A stretch of 61,848 nucleotides of DNA. Origin: Ichthyophonus hoferi (Eukaryota; Opisthokonta; Ichthyosporea; Ichthyophonida; Ichthyophonidae). Where the stretch lies: positions 17,411-79,258 of the forward strand of contig NAOQ01000178.1 in assembly GCA_002751075.1 (NCBI GenBank). The letters are read 5' to 3'. The notes beneath the pieces were generated by a model. That model did not search any database. It was not told the DNA's origin and worked only from the letters and a program-made list of their open reading frames with translations. Below, piece by piece: positions 36,690-49,299 of this stretch. Made by a program: the position numbers and the translations under genes. Every line of letters starts with the position of its first letter. Position 1 is the first letter of the stretch.

Positions 36690-37096
36690 TCAGGGATCAA
36701 TTCCAAATGTGGTTAAAATAAAGGGTCGCATAGATCGCCGCATTTAGCTCCTGTTTGTCCAGTTAAATAGCCACCAAACAGGTATTTTTCAATCATGCAA
36801 TGTAAAATGAAGAACCTTTTAACGATGTATACGGTAGCAAATAGAGGGGTAGGAAAATATAGCGTTGTATCCATTGATGAATTAAAATCATTCTCATATA
36901 TCTTTACGAATGTCTGCCAAAGTGTGAGTATATAAGAACGAGCGCTGTCAATGAATGGAAAAGATAGTATAATACTCGAACCTACATTATAACTTACTGT
37001 AATCTCTTAATTTGTTCTTATCGTGTATTTTCACAGCAATCATGCGTGCGGCTGCTATTACGTGATATAGCAGGAAACCGCATGACGCTTACTTAC

Positions 37097-37390
37097 CGCA
37101 CGTGTGATAGTCACTTTTCATGGCCATCTAACTTATTTTAAACTTTTAAAATATAATTATTATTCATTAGTAATTTACAATTAATTGATTTTTTAAGTAT
37201 TAGCCTATCACACATGTTACAATCAGGATTGCCTACATCCGTTTATAACATAGGCTGGATGTTACCGGCATCATAGTTTGTGTGTCCACCTGTGTCGGAG
37301 TGAATTGTAGCGAGGGTGTGATATTAGGACCAAAAAAGGGTTTTATATATACCTCTATCATATCTTTAATCAACTCTACATACAGACAAG
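37097..37390. promoter_or_regulatory. Candidate bidirectional promoter between TFG and eIF3g
   Basis: A minus-strand splice donor (GTAAGT) ends a putative TFG 5'UTR exon at 37097. The eIF3g ATG is at 37391 on the plus strand. Between them are an E-box (gcacgtgt at 37098-37105, at the donor edge), an AT-rich core, and a TATA-like tttatatatac (about 37342-37352) roughly 40 nt before the eIF3g ATG. The divergent arrangement is seen in the sequence; promoter activity is inference. Confidence 0.4.
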
Positions 37391-40300
37391 ATGCCTGCTG
37401 TTGAGTGAGTGTTCTACCAACTGCCAACACGCTAATATATATTATATTACAAAAAATTTGTTGAAATATTCCAAACCAGTTGACATGTTAAAGAGAATGG
37501 TTATTTGTTTAGGATGGATTGCTTTTGAGGAAACAAGAAATCTAGGACCGATTATGGCGGCAACACGTAGCGAGCTGATTTTTTTACTGAAGTTTATTTT
37601 TCTATTCTATATTTCTACATCTTGGTTTATGTGTATTACTGTGTATGTAGGTAGGTTCATATTACCTATTACTTATCCTATTTTGCAATAACCCATAGCT
37701 TGATGTTCTGCTGTATAGTGATATTTATCTGAATAGGACAACATTGATTCTGATGCATCACTTTTATTTTTATCAGGAAAAAGGCGATGTGGGGAGACAT
37801 CGAGGATGAGGAGGATGGTAAGTTAACTGTTGTTACTAGTTACTGCTCTTCCCTCTTTGTGCTATCGCATGTTATTAAACATTATAAGTGTTCACATACC
37901 TACAACAAGTGAAAAATGCCTTTTTCACTTAATTTTTTTTTGGTATTGAATGGTAATATTTTAATATTTTATGTCATGTTCCTGTAGTTTTATCTTTTTC
38001 CTATGTTTCTTTGTTTCTTTCATGCTCTCTTCTCTGTCTATCTAGGATAATTATCCGTTGTTTCCGTTTGTGATGTGATGATAACATGGGGGGTATCTCT
38101 CTGTGTAGATGGCCTTCCTCCCCCTATGGTTATAGGGCCCGTTGATGGTATCAAGACGGTTATTGAGTATAGAATCAACCCTGAGACCAACAAGAAGGAG
38201 AAGGTAGGGTCTTGCATATGTGTAACCATATTTTAGTAAGCGATGATCTGGTGTATGGAAAGATGTGTATATAGGTAGGTAGGTAGGTATATATCTATCT
38301 ATATCAAGCCAACTGAAGTGTGTATATAATGTCTTTTATGCTTACAAGAGAGCTTACAGCACATATATTATAGTATAATATAGTATGTTGTGCTATGTTA
38401 AACATCATATCCCCCATATTTATTTAGTGACATGATTTTAACCCACCAATGAATACTCATGGTTAATTTTAAACAGGTTACCCGCACATTCCGTGTAGAG
38501 GTTAGCCGAAGGAAAGTCTGTCCCGCCGTTGCTGCCAGAAAGGTATGCATGATTTCTATCCCACGGATGCGTCTAACTTAATTACATCATTATATTATGA
38601 TTGGATAAAGATAATTAATTAAAGAGGAGAAGGATAACTCACCCTCTAGGTAGATTGATCTTGCCTAGTCTACTTAGAGTTATTATTAGCCAATTAATGG
38701 CTTGATTCCTCATTGATCTATATATATGGTTGTGATTGCCGTAGATGAGTATATAGTATATAGTAGAGGTAGTAATAGTATCATCTATGTTTTTTGTTTT
38801 GCATGGTTCTAGTTCGTTCTAAAATATAATCTCCATTTAGTCCTTTTGTCTTAAAAGCCCTCCCTCTTGAAGTATATATCTACATACTCTCATGATTTTG
38901 TATGGCTAATGTATTGTCTTATATTGCATTGTAGTATTATCCTTTTATAATTCCTTGACTCCTCCAGTAGCGCCCTTAACTATAACACTATGTACTATCC
39001 TATTACCCTAGTTTCAACATAGACAGTGTTTATAATAATGATATTATGAGTAAATATTTAAATACTCTTGTAAAAGCCTGTACTAATGGCTAATAAACTT
39101 GCACGAATGTTGTGATTTGTATTTCTTTTTAAAATGTTTTTTACGATTTGAAGAAGTGTACTACTCTAATATAATATAATATTTAAACACATAAAAACGT
39201 ACAACAATGCGCTATATTGTTATGGTTTCATTTTTGTTTATGTTTATTTGTCTATGTTTTTATATAAACCTACCTATATCCCTATAATTCTACTAATATG
39301 ATTGGATGATATGATATGGTATATATAGAAATGGGCCAAATATGGTGATTCGGTCCGTGACGGCCCTGGCCCTAACTCTGGTACCACCATTATCTCCGAT
39401 GACGTGTACCTGACTCTTACATCACAATCCCAAGTGAGTGTCTATTTTATTATGTTCTGTTACGTTTCATGTATTGGACCTCCTATGCCTGTAATGCCTA
39501 TTAAGGAAGCTAATGAGATGATACCAAATCACGACGGTCTTATTATGCTAAGCAAATGATTTGAACGCCTCATATGGGCAACCAATCTGATTGGCTTTCC
39601 TTATATATGGTTATATTATACTATACCGGTATCGGTGTCTTTTCAGTTTCTACCTAATATTCCCTTGTATTCTTACGTCGTATGTGATCTAGTAAGTTGT
39701 TTAGTTATTACCATATTTGGTATGGTTATTAGTTGCATTGCATAGCAATATGTTATATTATAGCATATTAAATATTAGAGTAGATTGGATTAGAATGGAT
39801 TCTATTATATTTTAGTGTATTACATTATCAAAATATATATATATGGCCGTATTTTTGCCTGCTGATGCACTTTCTCTCTCTCCTTTTCCTTCTTTACATA
39901 CACCTAGTATTAATATAGTCTTTGTTTACCTACCTACCCTATAATCCTACGTGATATACGACCTATTGGACCACCTCTAACTTAACAGAAAACTGTGATT
40001 GTATTCTACAATAAACACTACATAAAAGTGCAAAATACAATTGGATTGTCCTGATAAAATTATTCAATCCAATCATCATACAGACCTTGGATGCACCTGA
40101 GAACCAGGATGATCCTCTTAAGAAGCTAGCCAATCAGAAGTTGGTTATGTGCCGTATCTGTAAGGGTGACCATTGGACACTTAAGTGTCCTTACAAAGAT
40201 TCATTGGCTCCCCCTGAAGTGGCGGCCGCTGAAAATGGTAAGTCGTGTATGTTGTACTGTAGTATGTATGGTAGGAAAGGATATAACTATACGATTATAA

Positions 40301-41775
40301 ATGGTATTGTGTAAGTAGTATAGTACTATAGTGTAGCATATGTCTGTGATTATGAGATTGTCTTAAATCAGTTGTGGCCAATCAATTCACTATCGCATCA
40401 TCATGCTCTCGCCTGCTCATTGGTCCATATGTGCATTTATGAGGATCAATCATACCGTGTGTATAATATAGTATGCCTACGTCACCTCTATACCTTGAAG
40501 TAGATATGACAATCACTATATGGTGAATGGCATATCTACCACTAGGATAATTACGTAATTATGTGCCATGTTTACAAAAAAAAGCTATTGCTATTGCGTT
40601 AATCTGGTTTGGTAGTAGGATAATAATGGATGTGACCAACAGCTAATCACATATCACCCTAGGGAGTACAATTTGTATAACCTAGAGTACCGAGAAAAGT
40701 ACAAAATGCTCGTATTGGCTTTGGTTGATCTAATCTAACCTAAACCTACCTATATGTATATACTAATCCTATACATGTATTTTCTCTTGCTCTCTCTTTC
40801 TCTCTCTCTCCTAATGCATACCTACCTATACCTAAACAGAGGAGCCTGCTGCAGCATCTCCCGCTAGTGCAGCGGGCGCTGTTAAGGGTAAATACGTACC
40901 TCCCTCTATGAGAGACGGTGGAAATCGCCGTGGAGAGTCTATGAAGAACAGACGTAGGTGTTGGCGTTGTTTACTTTGTTAGTTGTATATATGTAAGATA
41001 CTAATATAATACTATACTAAAGCAATGTGATATAACATGATAATAGTATATATATAGCTAGTAACGGTAGGTTGGTAAATACAGGCTGTTAGTTTGTATT
41101 TTGTGACTACTTACTATTCGTACTATAAGCAGGATTAAATACAAACCTATATATATGTGTGTGTATATGTCAAAAAACATAATCGTAATGTAAGACTTAA
41201 ATGTTTTTAAAAAATTAAATTGTTTTAAATACATACAGGGTGTGAATAATACACATATATAGGTATACACAAGCTAATAAAAGCTATCTATGTCACAGAG
41301 GTTGATGACGCAGCCACCGTAAGAGTTACCAACTTATCCGAGGATGTCCGTGAATCCGATCTACAGGATTTGTTCAGACCCTTTGGTACCATACAGCGTA
41401 TATTCTTGGCTAAGGATAAGGTAAGAGAGGGAGAAGGGAAAGGATGAATATGGTCTCTTGTTGTGCTGTACTGTATTCTTGGTTGTTTGGCTGAATGCTC
41501 TAATAACTCCCATGCCGTATAATAGTAAGATGTATATGTTGATGACTGAAGTGTTGCTGTGATAACGAACCAATAGATAATTTCTATGAGTTTTGTGAAA
41601 ACTGTGTAAGAAACAATCCATTGTACGTAGGCACGATGTTGTCTACTTAGATAGATAGACATAAAATGCTAAGTTAATGTAACTGTATTGTACATGTTTC
41701 CTGGTTGTATAATTTCAGTATATAATGACATTTTGCTTTAAGAGCTGGTATGATTGGTTGGGTGTCATGACTGTG

Positions 41776-41812
<37 letters not shown>

Positions 41813-43466
41813 CGTTCTATATGGTTGTTATATGTAAAAGTTGATTAGGATTGTGACTGGATAGGTTAATTACCTTAATTGCCTATCTATATACCCTCAG
41901 CAATACTATTCCACGCACATTTTTGTTGCGATACGTGCATGCTGTATCCATATGACGTCACTATTAGGATTACTTATACTTTTTTATTATTGTTGCTATT
42001 GACACCCCTTTTTTCTTGTCCTATGCACCTATGTATTTACATATAATATATACATTATCTAATACAATATGTAATACGTATACAGAACATATGGTCTCTC
42101 ATTTACAGGCTTAGATAGTTAGATAATAATACTAATTGCTAATAATATTAAATGCACCCATGTATATACGTACAACCTACCTATACATATAATCCTAACA
42201 CAATATACACTGTATACAGAACACACAAATGTCCAAGGGCTTTGCCTTTATCAGCTACCTGCGCAAGGAAGATGCTGCAAAGGCTATTGAGGCATTGTCA
42301 GGCTACGGTTATGATCACCTTATTCTCCAGGTGGAATGGGCCAAGTAAGTATCTTGATATCTATATATATATGTTGTGTTATGTTATGTTGTTGTTGTGT
42401 TGTATGATAATATATTATACTAAAATCTGCGAACCAACTACTGCTATTAATAATTGCATTCATTGGTTAATGTATTGTGAGCCTAGGAATATAGAAGTAT
42501 ATAGGATAGATTACTGGGTATTGTACTGGTAAACAAGGAGTTAACAACCGAACTGGCTGATATTGTTACGTTTACCAATATATCATCCATCTATTAAATC
42601 AATAGATAATTATTTTGATAAATATCCGCATAATATTGGTATAGTATTTTTATTGTGTTTTTCCTGTATTTTACTTTACCGTTTCTACGTAACTATGGCC
42701 TTTTATGGCTTAATTTTAATCAGGTTAGTATATTATTTTACTGTATTGCATATTGATAAATAATCTTTATTACATACGTCCTTTATTATACTGTGGAATG
42801 CTAATACAAACATTTTAAAAAGAACTGATTTTATTCTTAATCTTTTATGTTACACTGGTCCAGTGGGCTTCCTTTGTTTATTTTATTATTCCAATCAATA
42901 TAGTATTCTGCTCTGCTCTGATTGAGACACTCGAGTTATCCTGCTTATGTTATTTTTGTATGATATTGGCCAGTATAAGTTGTTGTATATATGTATGTGT
43001 ATATATACATATTCACATACAAGTGATATAACCATGATGATACAGCTGGTAGTTATACCTGAAACTGTGATTTTAAAATTTTGTTTTTATGTATGCGTTT
43101 TGATAGGCTTATTATAAACTGAAAACAAATTCACACTACCTTGTAATTTATGTTGTGATTATACAGCCAAGAGTTATATCTGAAACTGTGATTTTTTTAT
43201 TTAAAAAATTGCTTTTATGTATACGTGTTAATAGACATTAAAAATTAAAAATAAACTCCCATTCCTCAATTTTATGTTGTGATAATCCACCAAAGCGAGA
43301 TTATTGGGTGTGGAATACTATTAATGATATAAATAATATATGTAATAGATAGACCACTATGTTATAATATCATACATAAACACGTTACTAACCTAGGCCC
43401 TTTTCCTTTCCTCTCTTCTCTTCTCTTCTCTTTTACAGGCCTCCCAGCACTACCCCCGGCGAATAA
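37391..43466 (+). CDS. EIF3G: Translation initiation factor eIF3 subunit G
   Basis: Coding exons: 37391-37404, 37777-37817, 38109-38203, 38477-38542, 39329-39433, 40084-40237, 40840-40953, 41299-41420, 42220-42344, 43439-43466 (TAA). All introns are GT-AG and all phases agree, giving 287 aa (human 320). The N-terminus keeps the W-[GA]-D-acidic motif (AMWGDIEDEED) used to bind eIF3i. Next comes the family core (TRTFRVEVSRRK, GPNSGTTIISDDVYLT). A zinc knuckle follows, C-x2-C-x3-H-x4-C at residues 130-142 (CRICKGDHWTLKC), and then GKYVPPSMRDG. A C-terminal RRM spans about residues 203-280, with RNP2 VRVTNLS and RNP1 KGFAFISY. The subunit is part of the eIF3 complex on the 40S ribosome and acts in scanning and reinitiation. 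The first exon codes for only four and two-thirds residues (MPAVE). The acidic linker is shorter than in vertebrates. Confidence 0.98.
41779..41810. repeat. (AT)n microsatellite
   Basis: A 32-bp uninterrupted AT run in the intron between eIF3g exons 8 and 9. Confidence 0.95.
43036..43285. repeat. Tandem duplication, unit about 120 bp, in the last eIF3g intron
   Basis: Copies at about 43036-43150 and 43155-43285 share tatacagcc/tacagctgg, agttatacctgaaactgtgatttt, ttttatgtatgcg, and end in ttatgttgtgat. Confidence 0.8.
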
Positions 43467-46094
43467 ATACTACCCTCTCATGCCCCCAACGTTTTAACAC
43501 ATCTGTATTAACTATTGGAGAGTTGCCCTTATGTACAGACCAGCACCCCTCCGGTGGTCCTAAGGCAATGCATGCTAGAGTGATCGGAACAACAATGTTA
43601 GAGCTATAGAATTTATACCTGGCCTGTGTATCCTGTGTATGCCACACGACTGTATTGAATATGGTATTAATAAAGCCGGCAGGAGTGTATAGAAAAGACT
43701 GATTTGGTGTTAATGCTATTACTAGTAGTGGTGTAAATGTAATCGTATAGATCCTTTGTTCTTCACAAATAAGTAGGTTGAGATGAAAAGAGAGGGAGAA
43801 GATTAGAAAAAGATAAAAATACAACAAACAGTGGAAATAGTAATGTAATGATAGAAATGTGCTGCTGCAGAGGAAGAGAGAGGATAGAAGAATATGGTTG
43901 AAGTACCATAATGGACATGCGTATGTGTATTGAAAGTCATGCTAATTGAATTGTCTTTATACTCCAAGTAAAACAGGAAAAGTAGTATTCACTTCTTCGT
44001 CCCCGAATTATATGTTTTGGGTCCAGATAGCACACTACATTCTTTAGTATTAAAAGTATTTCTTAGCATATCTATACTCGGTGTATGCAAAGGGACAAGT
44101 CAAAATGCCCCTTAATTTGGTATTATCTCCTTCTAGACGACTATAGGTTTACAGGAACGCTCATGTCTCTACTTAATATTCCCGACCACATGTAAAAAAA
44201 TAAAAAGGGCAGACCATATCACTTTGAGTTATTTCACATTTAAATTTACGCAATGGTATTTTGTTCCTGTAAGTATTTACTTTATTCTTTTTAGTATATA
44301 AATGTCTTTGTAAAGTATGAAAATCATTTTATTACATTTATTTTAATAGCCTGTACACCTTCTAGGAATCTCTGAAGGCAGCTAAGATAATAATTACCAT
44401 GAAGTTGTATTTTTTTTTTAATGGCAGAGCGTTGAGTATCATCGTACTTAAAATGTTTGTATACTTTCTTCCTTTCTTCCGATGTATAGTATGTTAAAGA
44501 TTGATTAGATTGATTAACTCTCAGAATCTAGATTGTTCTAATTGAGATATTTGATTGGTCTGATGGAAGATCATCATCGATAGTAGTACTAGCTTATATA
44601 GATACATGTAAGCTATGTTGATAGGAATCATGGTGTGTTTTGAAAGTTTAAGGAAGTAACGATGATGTTAATAGTGCTAAGGGACCACGGTGACTGGGGA
44701 AGTGAGCTCAAGTAGTGATACTTGTTATAGTAGGGTCTCGACACACATAGGAGGGGAAGGATTTCAATAAATAGAATGTACATATCAGTATAGGATGGAT
44801 AGTGTAGATGAATTGGAGAATATTGACACTATCAGGGAGAGACCATTTACAATACCTACAATACAGGTGAAATAACTGTAGCCATAATTATTTATTTATT
44901 TAGAATAAACATAAACCAAGATAGAAAATTGCACGGACGAGGAATGCTATCAGGGAATTTACCTAGTTAAAGCATAATAAGTATCTTTGATTGGTAAATT
45001 CTTGACCTAAATCCAGTCAATTGCTTACCCAAAGTTCTGGTAACAATCGGATTATGCAATGATTGGTCCATTAATAGCTAATATCATAACGTTCTTGTCC
45101 AAAATACTCATGACTATCTACTCATTACACTGTTATAGCACATTCTTTTGTTTTATTTGTTTTATGGTATATTATATTTTCTTATTATTGATTTAAGTGT
45201 AAATTACAGGGATCCACTCGAATTGTCTGATCTTACCGCAATACCTAATACTATTGTGTCCCAGTATTTCATAGAGTCAATCAAATTAGGAAATAACAGC
45301 ATTAGATCACTTAGATAAGATTAGATAATTCTAGTGGCCCTCAGTGGCCTTCTGTGAACTGTATTGGCCATTAAGGATCTTTATTAAAGAAACATAAATA
45401 ACTAATAATAAATACAGTTTTTATACGGCTCTAAACTCTAAACACAATTTACAAAGATGCAGCAACTTTAAACAAAAAATATAAATTAAATATCAAATAC
45501 TCTCCTACTAACATCTGACATCTTATTATGTTTAGTGTATATAATAATAAATAAAACCAAATTCAATTAAAATATGTATTTGCAAGCACCATTTTTAATG
45601 GCCACCATTTATGGAAAGAATAAATTAGTGGTTTATAGCCTGGATTTCTATATGTCCAATTAGAAAATATGTAGGCTTACTTTATTGGTTGGTATGGCTT
45701 TCAGTAGTTTTGTTGGCATTGTTAACAAAAAATATCCTCGTTAGACTTGCATAAACTATAAATAGTATAATAATTATATGATATGTATATTTTTCAAAAT
45801 TTTAACGTTTGCGAATAATAAATAAATAAAAATTATTGCTTCCCATTTATTTATTTATTATTATTATTATATGACTATATATTCCTACTAGATCTATATC
45901 TATATAATGCTTTACAGGTACGTACTGTTCTAGGGAGAATCTGCAATCTATATAAGAACAAAAGAAAACACTGACTCGGGTATAAATTAAAAGACAGTAT
46001 AAAGTTGTATTACATATTATTACTGTTACTATATATAGTTATGTTACAATAGATATTATATTCATTTCTTTATCAACAGTAAAGTACTATAAAA
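43467..46094. other. Intergenic stretch between eIF3g and the dehydrogenase
   Basis: Contains the eIF3g 3'UTR and AT-rich spacer. I see no supported exon. A pyrimidine-rich acceptor-like tttatcaacag 15 nt before the dehydrogenase ATG may end a 5'UTR intron. Confidence 0.4.
43669..43674 (+). terminator. Poly(A) signal AATAAA of eIF3g
   Basis: AATAAA about 200 nt after the stop. Another AATAAA overlaps the stop codon itself (43462-43467) and would leave almost no 3'UTR if used. Confidence 0.5.
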
Positions 46095-48630
46095 ATGAAG
46101 GGACTTTGGCTTGAAAACAAGGTGGTTACCCTTAGAAATGATCTACCTGAGCCCACTGTTAATAGTAATGAAGCCAAACTGCAAGTATTAGTAGCTGGTA
46201 TATGTAACACTGATATTGAGCTGTCTCGTGGTTATTACCCTTATACTGGGATCATAGGCCATGAGTTTGTTGCCCGTGTAGTCGAATGTCCTTCTCAACC
46301 TGATCTTGTCGGTAAAAGGGTGGTGGGAGATATTAACATTACATGTGGTGAATGTGCGGCCTGCACTACTTATAACATGCCTACCCATTGTTCTCATAGA
46401 AATACCCTGGGTATAAAGAACCTACATGGGGCACTGGCCCAGTACACAAAGCTTCCAGTAAAGAATCTTCATGTAGTTCCAGAAGAAGTTAGTGATGATT
46501 GTGCAGTATTCACTGAGCCTCTTGCCGCGGCTATGGAGATACAAGAACAGGTAAGGGTGTAAGATGTGCTGATAAAGAAAATTAATGTTGGTTGGTACAT
46601 CTAGAGGAGTTGAGTAGCCAGAGAATAAGATACATGTGAGAACAATGATGATAGTGATGGAGGAATTGGGGTATACTAAAGGAAGCTGGGAAAAGAATTC
46701 CTGCTCTTCTTCCCCTCTTGTTTTTTTTTTTTTTTTGGTTTATCTTCTTTNNNNNNNNNNNNNNNNNNNNNNNNNNNNNNNNNNNNNNNNNNNNNNNNNN
46801 NNNNNNNNNNNNNNNNNNNNNNNNNNNNNNNNNNNNNNNNNNNNNNNNNNNNNNNNNNNNNNNNNNNNNNNNNNNNNNNNNNNNNNNNNNNNNNNNNNNN
46901 NNNNNNNNNNNNNNNNNNNNNNNNNNNNNNNNNNNNNNNNNNNNNNNNNNNNNNNNNNNNNNNNNNNNNNNNNNNNNNNNNNNNNNNNNNNNNNNNNNNN
47001 NNNNNNNNNNNNNNNNNNNNNNNNNNNNNNNNNNNNNNNNNNNNNNNNNNNNNNNNNNNNNNNNNNNNNNNNNNNNNNNNNNNNNNNNNNNNNNNNNNNN
47101 NNNNNNNNNNNNNNNNNNNNNNNNNNNNNNNNNNNNNNNNNNNNNNNNNNNNNNNNNNNNNNNNNNNNNNNNNNNNNNNNNNNNNNNNNNNNNNNNNNNN
47201 NNNNNNNNNNNNNNNNTTTTTTTTTTTTTTTTTTTTTTTTGGTTATCTTCTTTCCATTCACCTCTAGTTCTTGTGCTTCTTACTAATTTTTATATCTATA
47301 GGCACATATGAACATCTCATCCTCTCTTTAATTCTTTCTCTTTTCTCAATGATGTTTTGTTGTATTTTCTTTCTTTGTCTGCTTCACTATTCTTTTTTTC
47401 TTTCTCTATATCATCTTTCATTTTTCTTTATTCCCCATATTCAAATACTCCCTATGCATATACAAATTTCATGCAGCAATTACTTTTTTTCTTTCTTTTG
47501 TTTCTCTTATTCCTCTTTTCATTTCAACATTATTTTTATAATAATTTTAGTTTTTACTGCTTTTTATTATTATTATTTCACATATTATTTTATTCTTTCT
47601 CCTAGCCTATACTATATCATGTCAGTATTTACTACCATTATCATCATATGAGTATGAATATATTTATGAGTAGACATATACGTACACATATATTTATATG
47701 TACATACTAGCATGCAGAAAGAGATCGAGAGAGACAGCTTACATAGATATTCCTTCTAATTAAACATTTCTAATTCCTTATCATAAATATATGCTTTACT
47801 TGGATTTAAATCAAGATAACGAATACACTATTGAAACCTTACCGAATTTAACACTAGAATTACCCATTTAACTCATACTTTTCCTGTTGGAGGGCCACTA
47901 AAATAGTATTTTGTTATGATTATGATTGGAAAACAAATAATCTTGTAGCGGTATATACATATTATTGCAGTAAATAGATATATGAAAACCTAACGAATTG
48001 CAACTGGAATTAACATGCATTTTTTCATGTTATAATATTTCTTCTCACTCCTATCCACTCCTCTCTCTTCTTTTTTTATCTTTTTCCCTTTCATTCATTG
48101 TTTTCCAGATACATATTACACCTAATGATCGAGTACTTGTTCTGGGAGATGGGAAATTAGGCCAGTTGGTAGCACAAACTATAGCCCTTACTGGCTGTCA
48201 GCTGACAGTATTGGGTCGTCACAATTGCAAATTGGAAAATTTACGTTCCAGGGGAATCTATTGCATTACTCTTACAGATAAATCAATTTTTCCAATGGAA
48301 CTTATTAGGGAATTTGACTATGCAATTGAATGTACTGGAACAAAGGAAGGGCTGAAGACTGCACAGAAATCAATTAGATGCCGTGGTACCCTGGTACTAA
48401 AAAGTACATATGCTGGATCTGTGACTGTAAACATGTCGTCAATTGTTGTAGATGAAATAACATTAATTGGATCTAGATGTGGGCCATTTGGTCCGGCACT
48501 TGCTCTACTTAAGGACAAAAAGGTGGATGTGTCAGGACTGATTCAAGAGACTTTTAGTATAGATGAGGCTATAAATGGCTTTGATAGTGCTAAAGAGAAG
48601 GGGGCACAAAAGGTTTTAATAAAGTTTTAG
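46095..48630 (+). CDS. Zinc-dependent MDR alcohol dehydrogenase-like protein
   Basis: Two exons, 46095-46550 and 48109-48630 (TAG), joined in phase 0, give 325 aa. The catalytic domain has the zinc ligands C37 (AGICNTD) and H56-E57 (GHEFVARVVE), and E141 (TEPLAAA). A structural zinc loop uses C84, C87, C90 and C99 (CGECAACTTYNMPTHC). The Rossmann domain starts in exon 2 with VLVLGDGKLGQLVAQ (GxGxxG-type). The next strand ends in LGRH, with no acid, which may favour NADP(H). The protein is shorter than the usual 340-380 aa of this superfamily. Its wording (MKGLWLEN, RGYYPYTGIIGHEF, TEPLAAAMEIQEQ, DGKLGQLVAQ) recalls a compact group I know mainly from bacteria. Substrate is unknown. The intron falls exactly between the catalytic and cofactor domains. 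It contains a T-rich stretch and the third gap, which is probably a contig overlap. Confidence 0.92.
46751..47216. other. Assembly gap (466 N) at a poly(T) tract
   Basis: Left flank: a T-run then ggtttatcttcttt. Right flank: a longer T-run then ggttatcttctttcc. The same words on both sides suggest one locus broken by a homopolymer, with the contig ends left unmerged. It lies in the dehydrogenase intron and does not touch coding sequence. Confidence 0.8.
48618..48623 (+). terminator. AATAAA inside the last codons of the dehydrogenase gene
   Basis: AATAAA overlaps the codons for VLIK, seven bases before the end of the TAG. Cleavage 10-30 nt downstream would leave a 3'UTR of a few tens of bases. 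Downstream alternatives are not convincing. Confidence 0.4.
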
Positions 48631-49299
48631 ATATTATTGACAATTATATGTTTAAACTAAAACTTTCACTACACATAAATAGACCATTCCTTAATGTCTG
48701 AAAGATTTATAACTGTCCCACTCACTACAATTTTACAGTTCATTGCTTTATTTATTGTTATTCTATTTGCTTATTACTGTAGGGAAAAGACAACCCTTTC
48801 TAGTTAAGTTTAATTGGGAATTTTTGTCAATAATCTTACTGGTTTAGAGCTTGGTGCTATAATGCTGATAATTCAAACAACTCGTAAAATGACTTGGAGC
48901 AATTACCTACAGCCAATCAAATAATAAGTCTATTTTGGATTCAATAGACCCGATGTTTTTAACATTAATTAGCATTAATTAGGTGAGAAAGCAATAGGAA
49001 TATGTGTAAAGCTCTACATTGATAAACTGAACTATGATTGAAACACCGAGCCAATGTTATATGAATACTCCTAGAACAATGCTTTTCACATGAATTCCTT
49101 CCCCATTCAGAATATATATTTCCAGAAAGAGTTTCCCCAAGAAATTTGTTCATTTACACTTACCTCACCACCGATCCTCAGAGTTTTCATGCTAACTCCC
49201 AAATTTTCAAATAACAATGAAAGAAGGTTCCAATTAATTTAATGAGACAGATAAAGTCTCGGATCTATCATCATAACAGATACACCTTGGTTACAACTT

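Larger units (their letters stand above)
32634..37096 (-). other. Probable 5'UTR intron of TFG, repeat-filled
   Basis: The acceptor TTTCTTTAACAG ends at 32634. The best upstream donor I see on the minus strand is GTGCG|GTAAGTAAGC at 37097/37096. The interval holds family A and B repeats, a contig-overlap gap and AT-rich sequence, with no supported exon. Confidence 0.45.

Noticed and set aside
37401-37691. 96-codon plus-strand ORF in eIF3g intron 1
   Set aside because: It starts in the exon 1 region in the wrong frame, is hydrophobic and AT-rich, and eIF3g splices cleanly over it.
41288-41662. 124-codon minus-strand ORF
   Set aside because: Antisense of eIF3g exon 8 plus intron; no family and no splice support.
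46188-46397. 69-codon minus-strand ORF
   Set aside because: Shadow of dehydrogenase exon 1.
47271-47651. 126-codon Phe/Leu/Ser-rich ORF
   Set aside because: Translation of a pyrimidine-rich intron stretch in the dehydrogenase gene.
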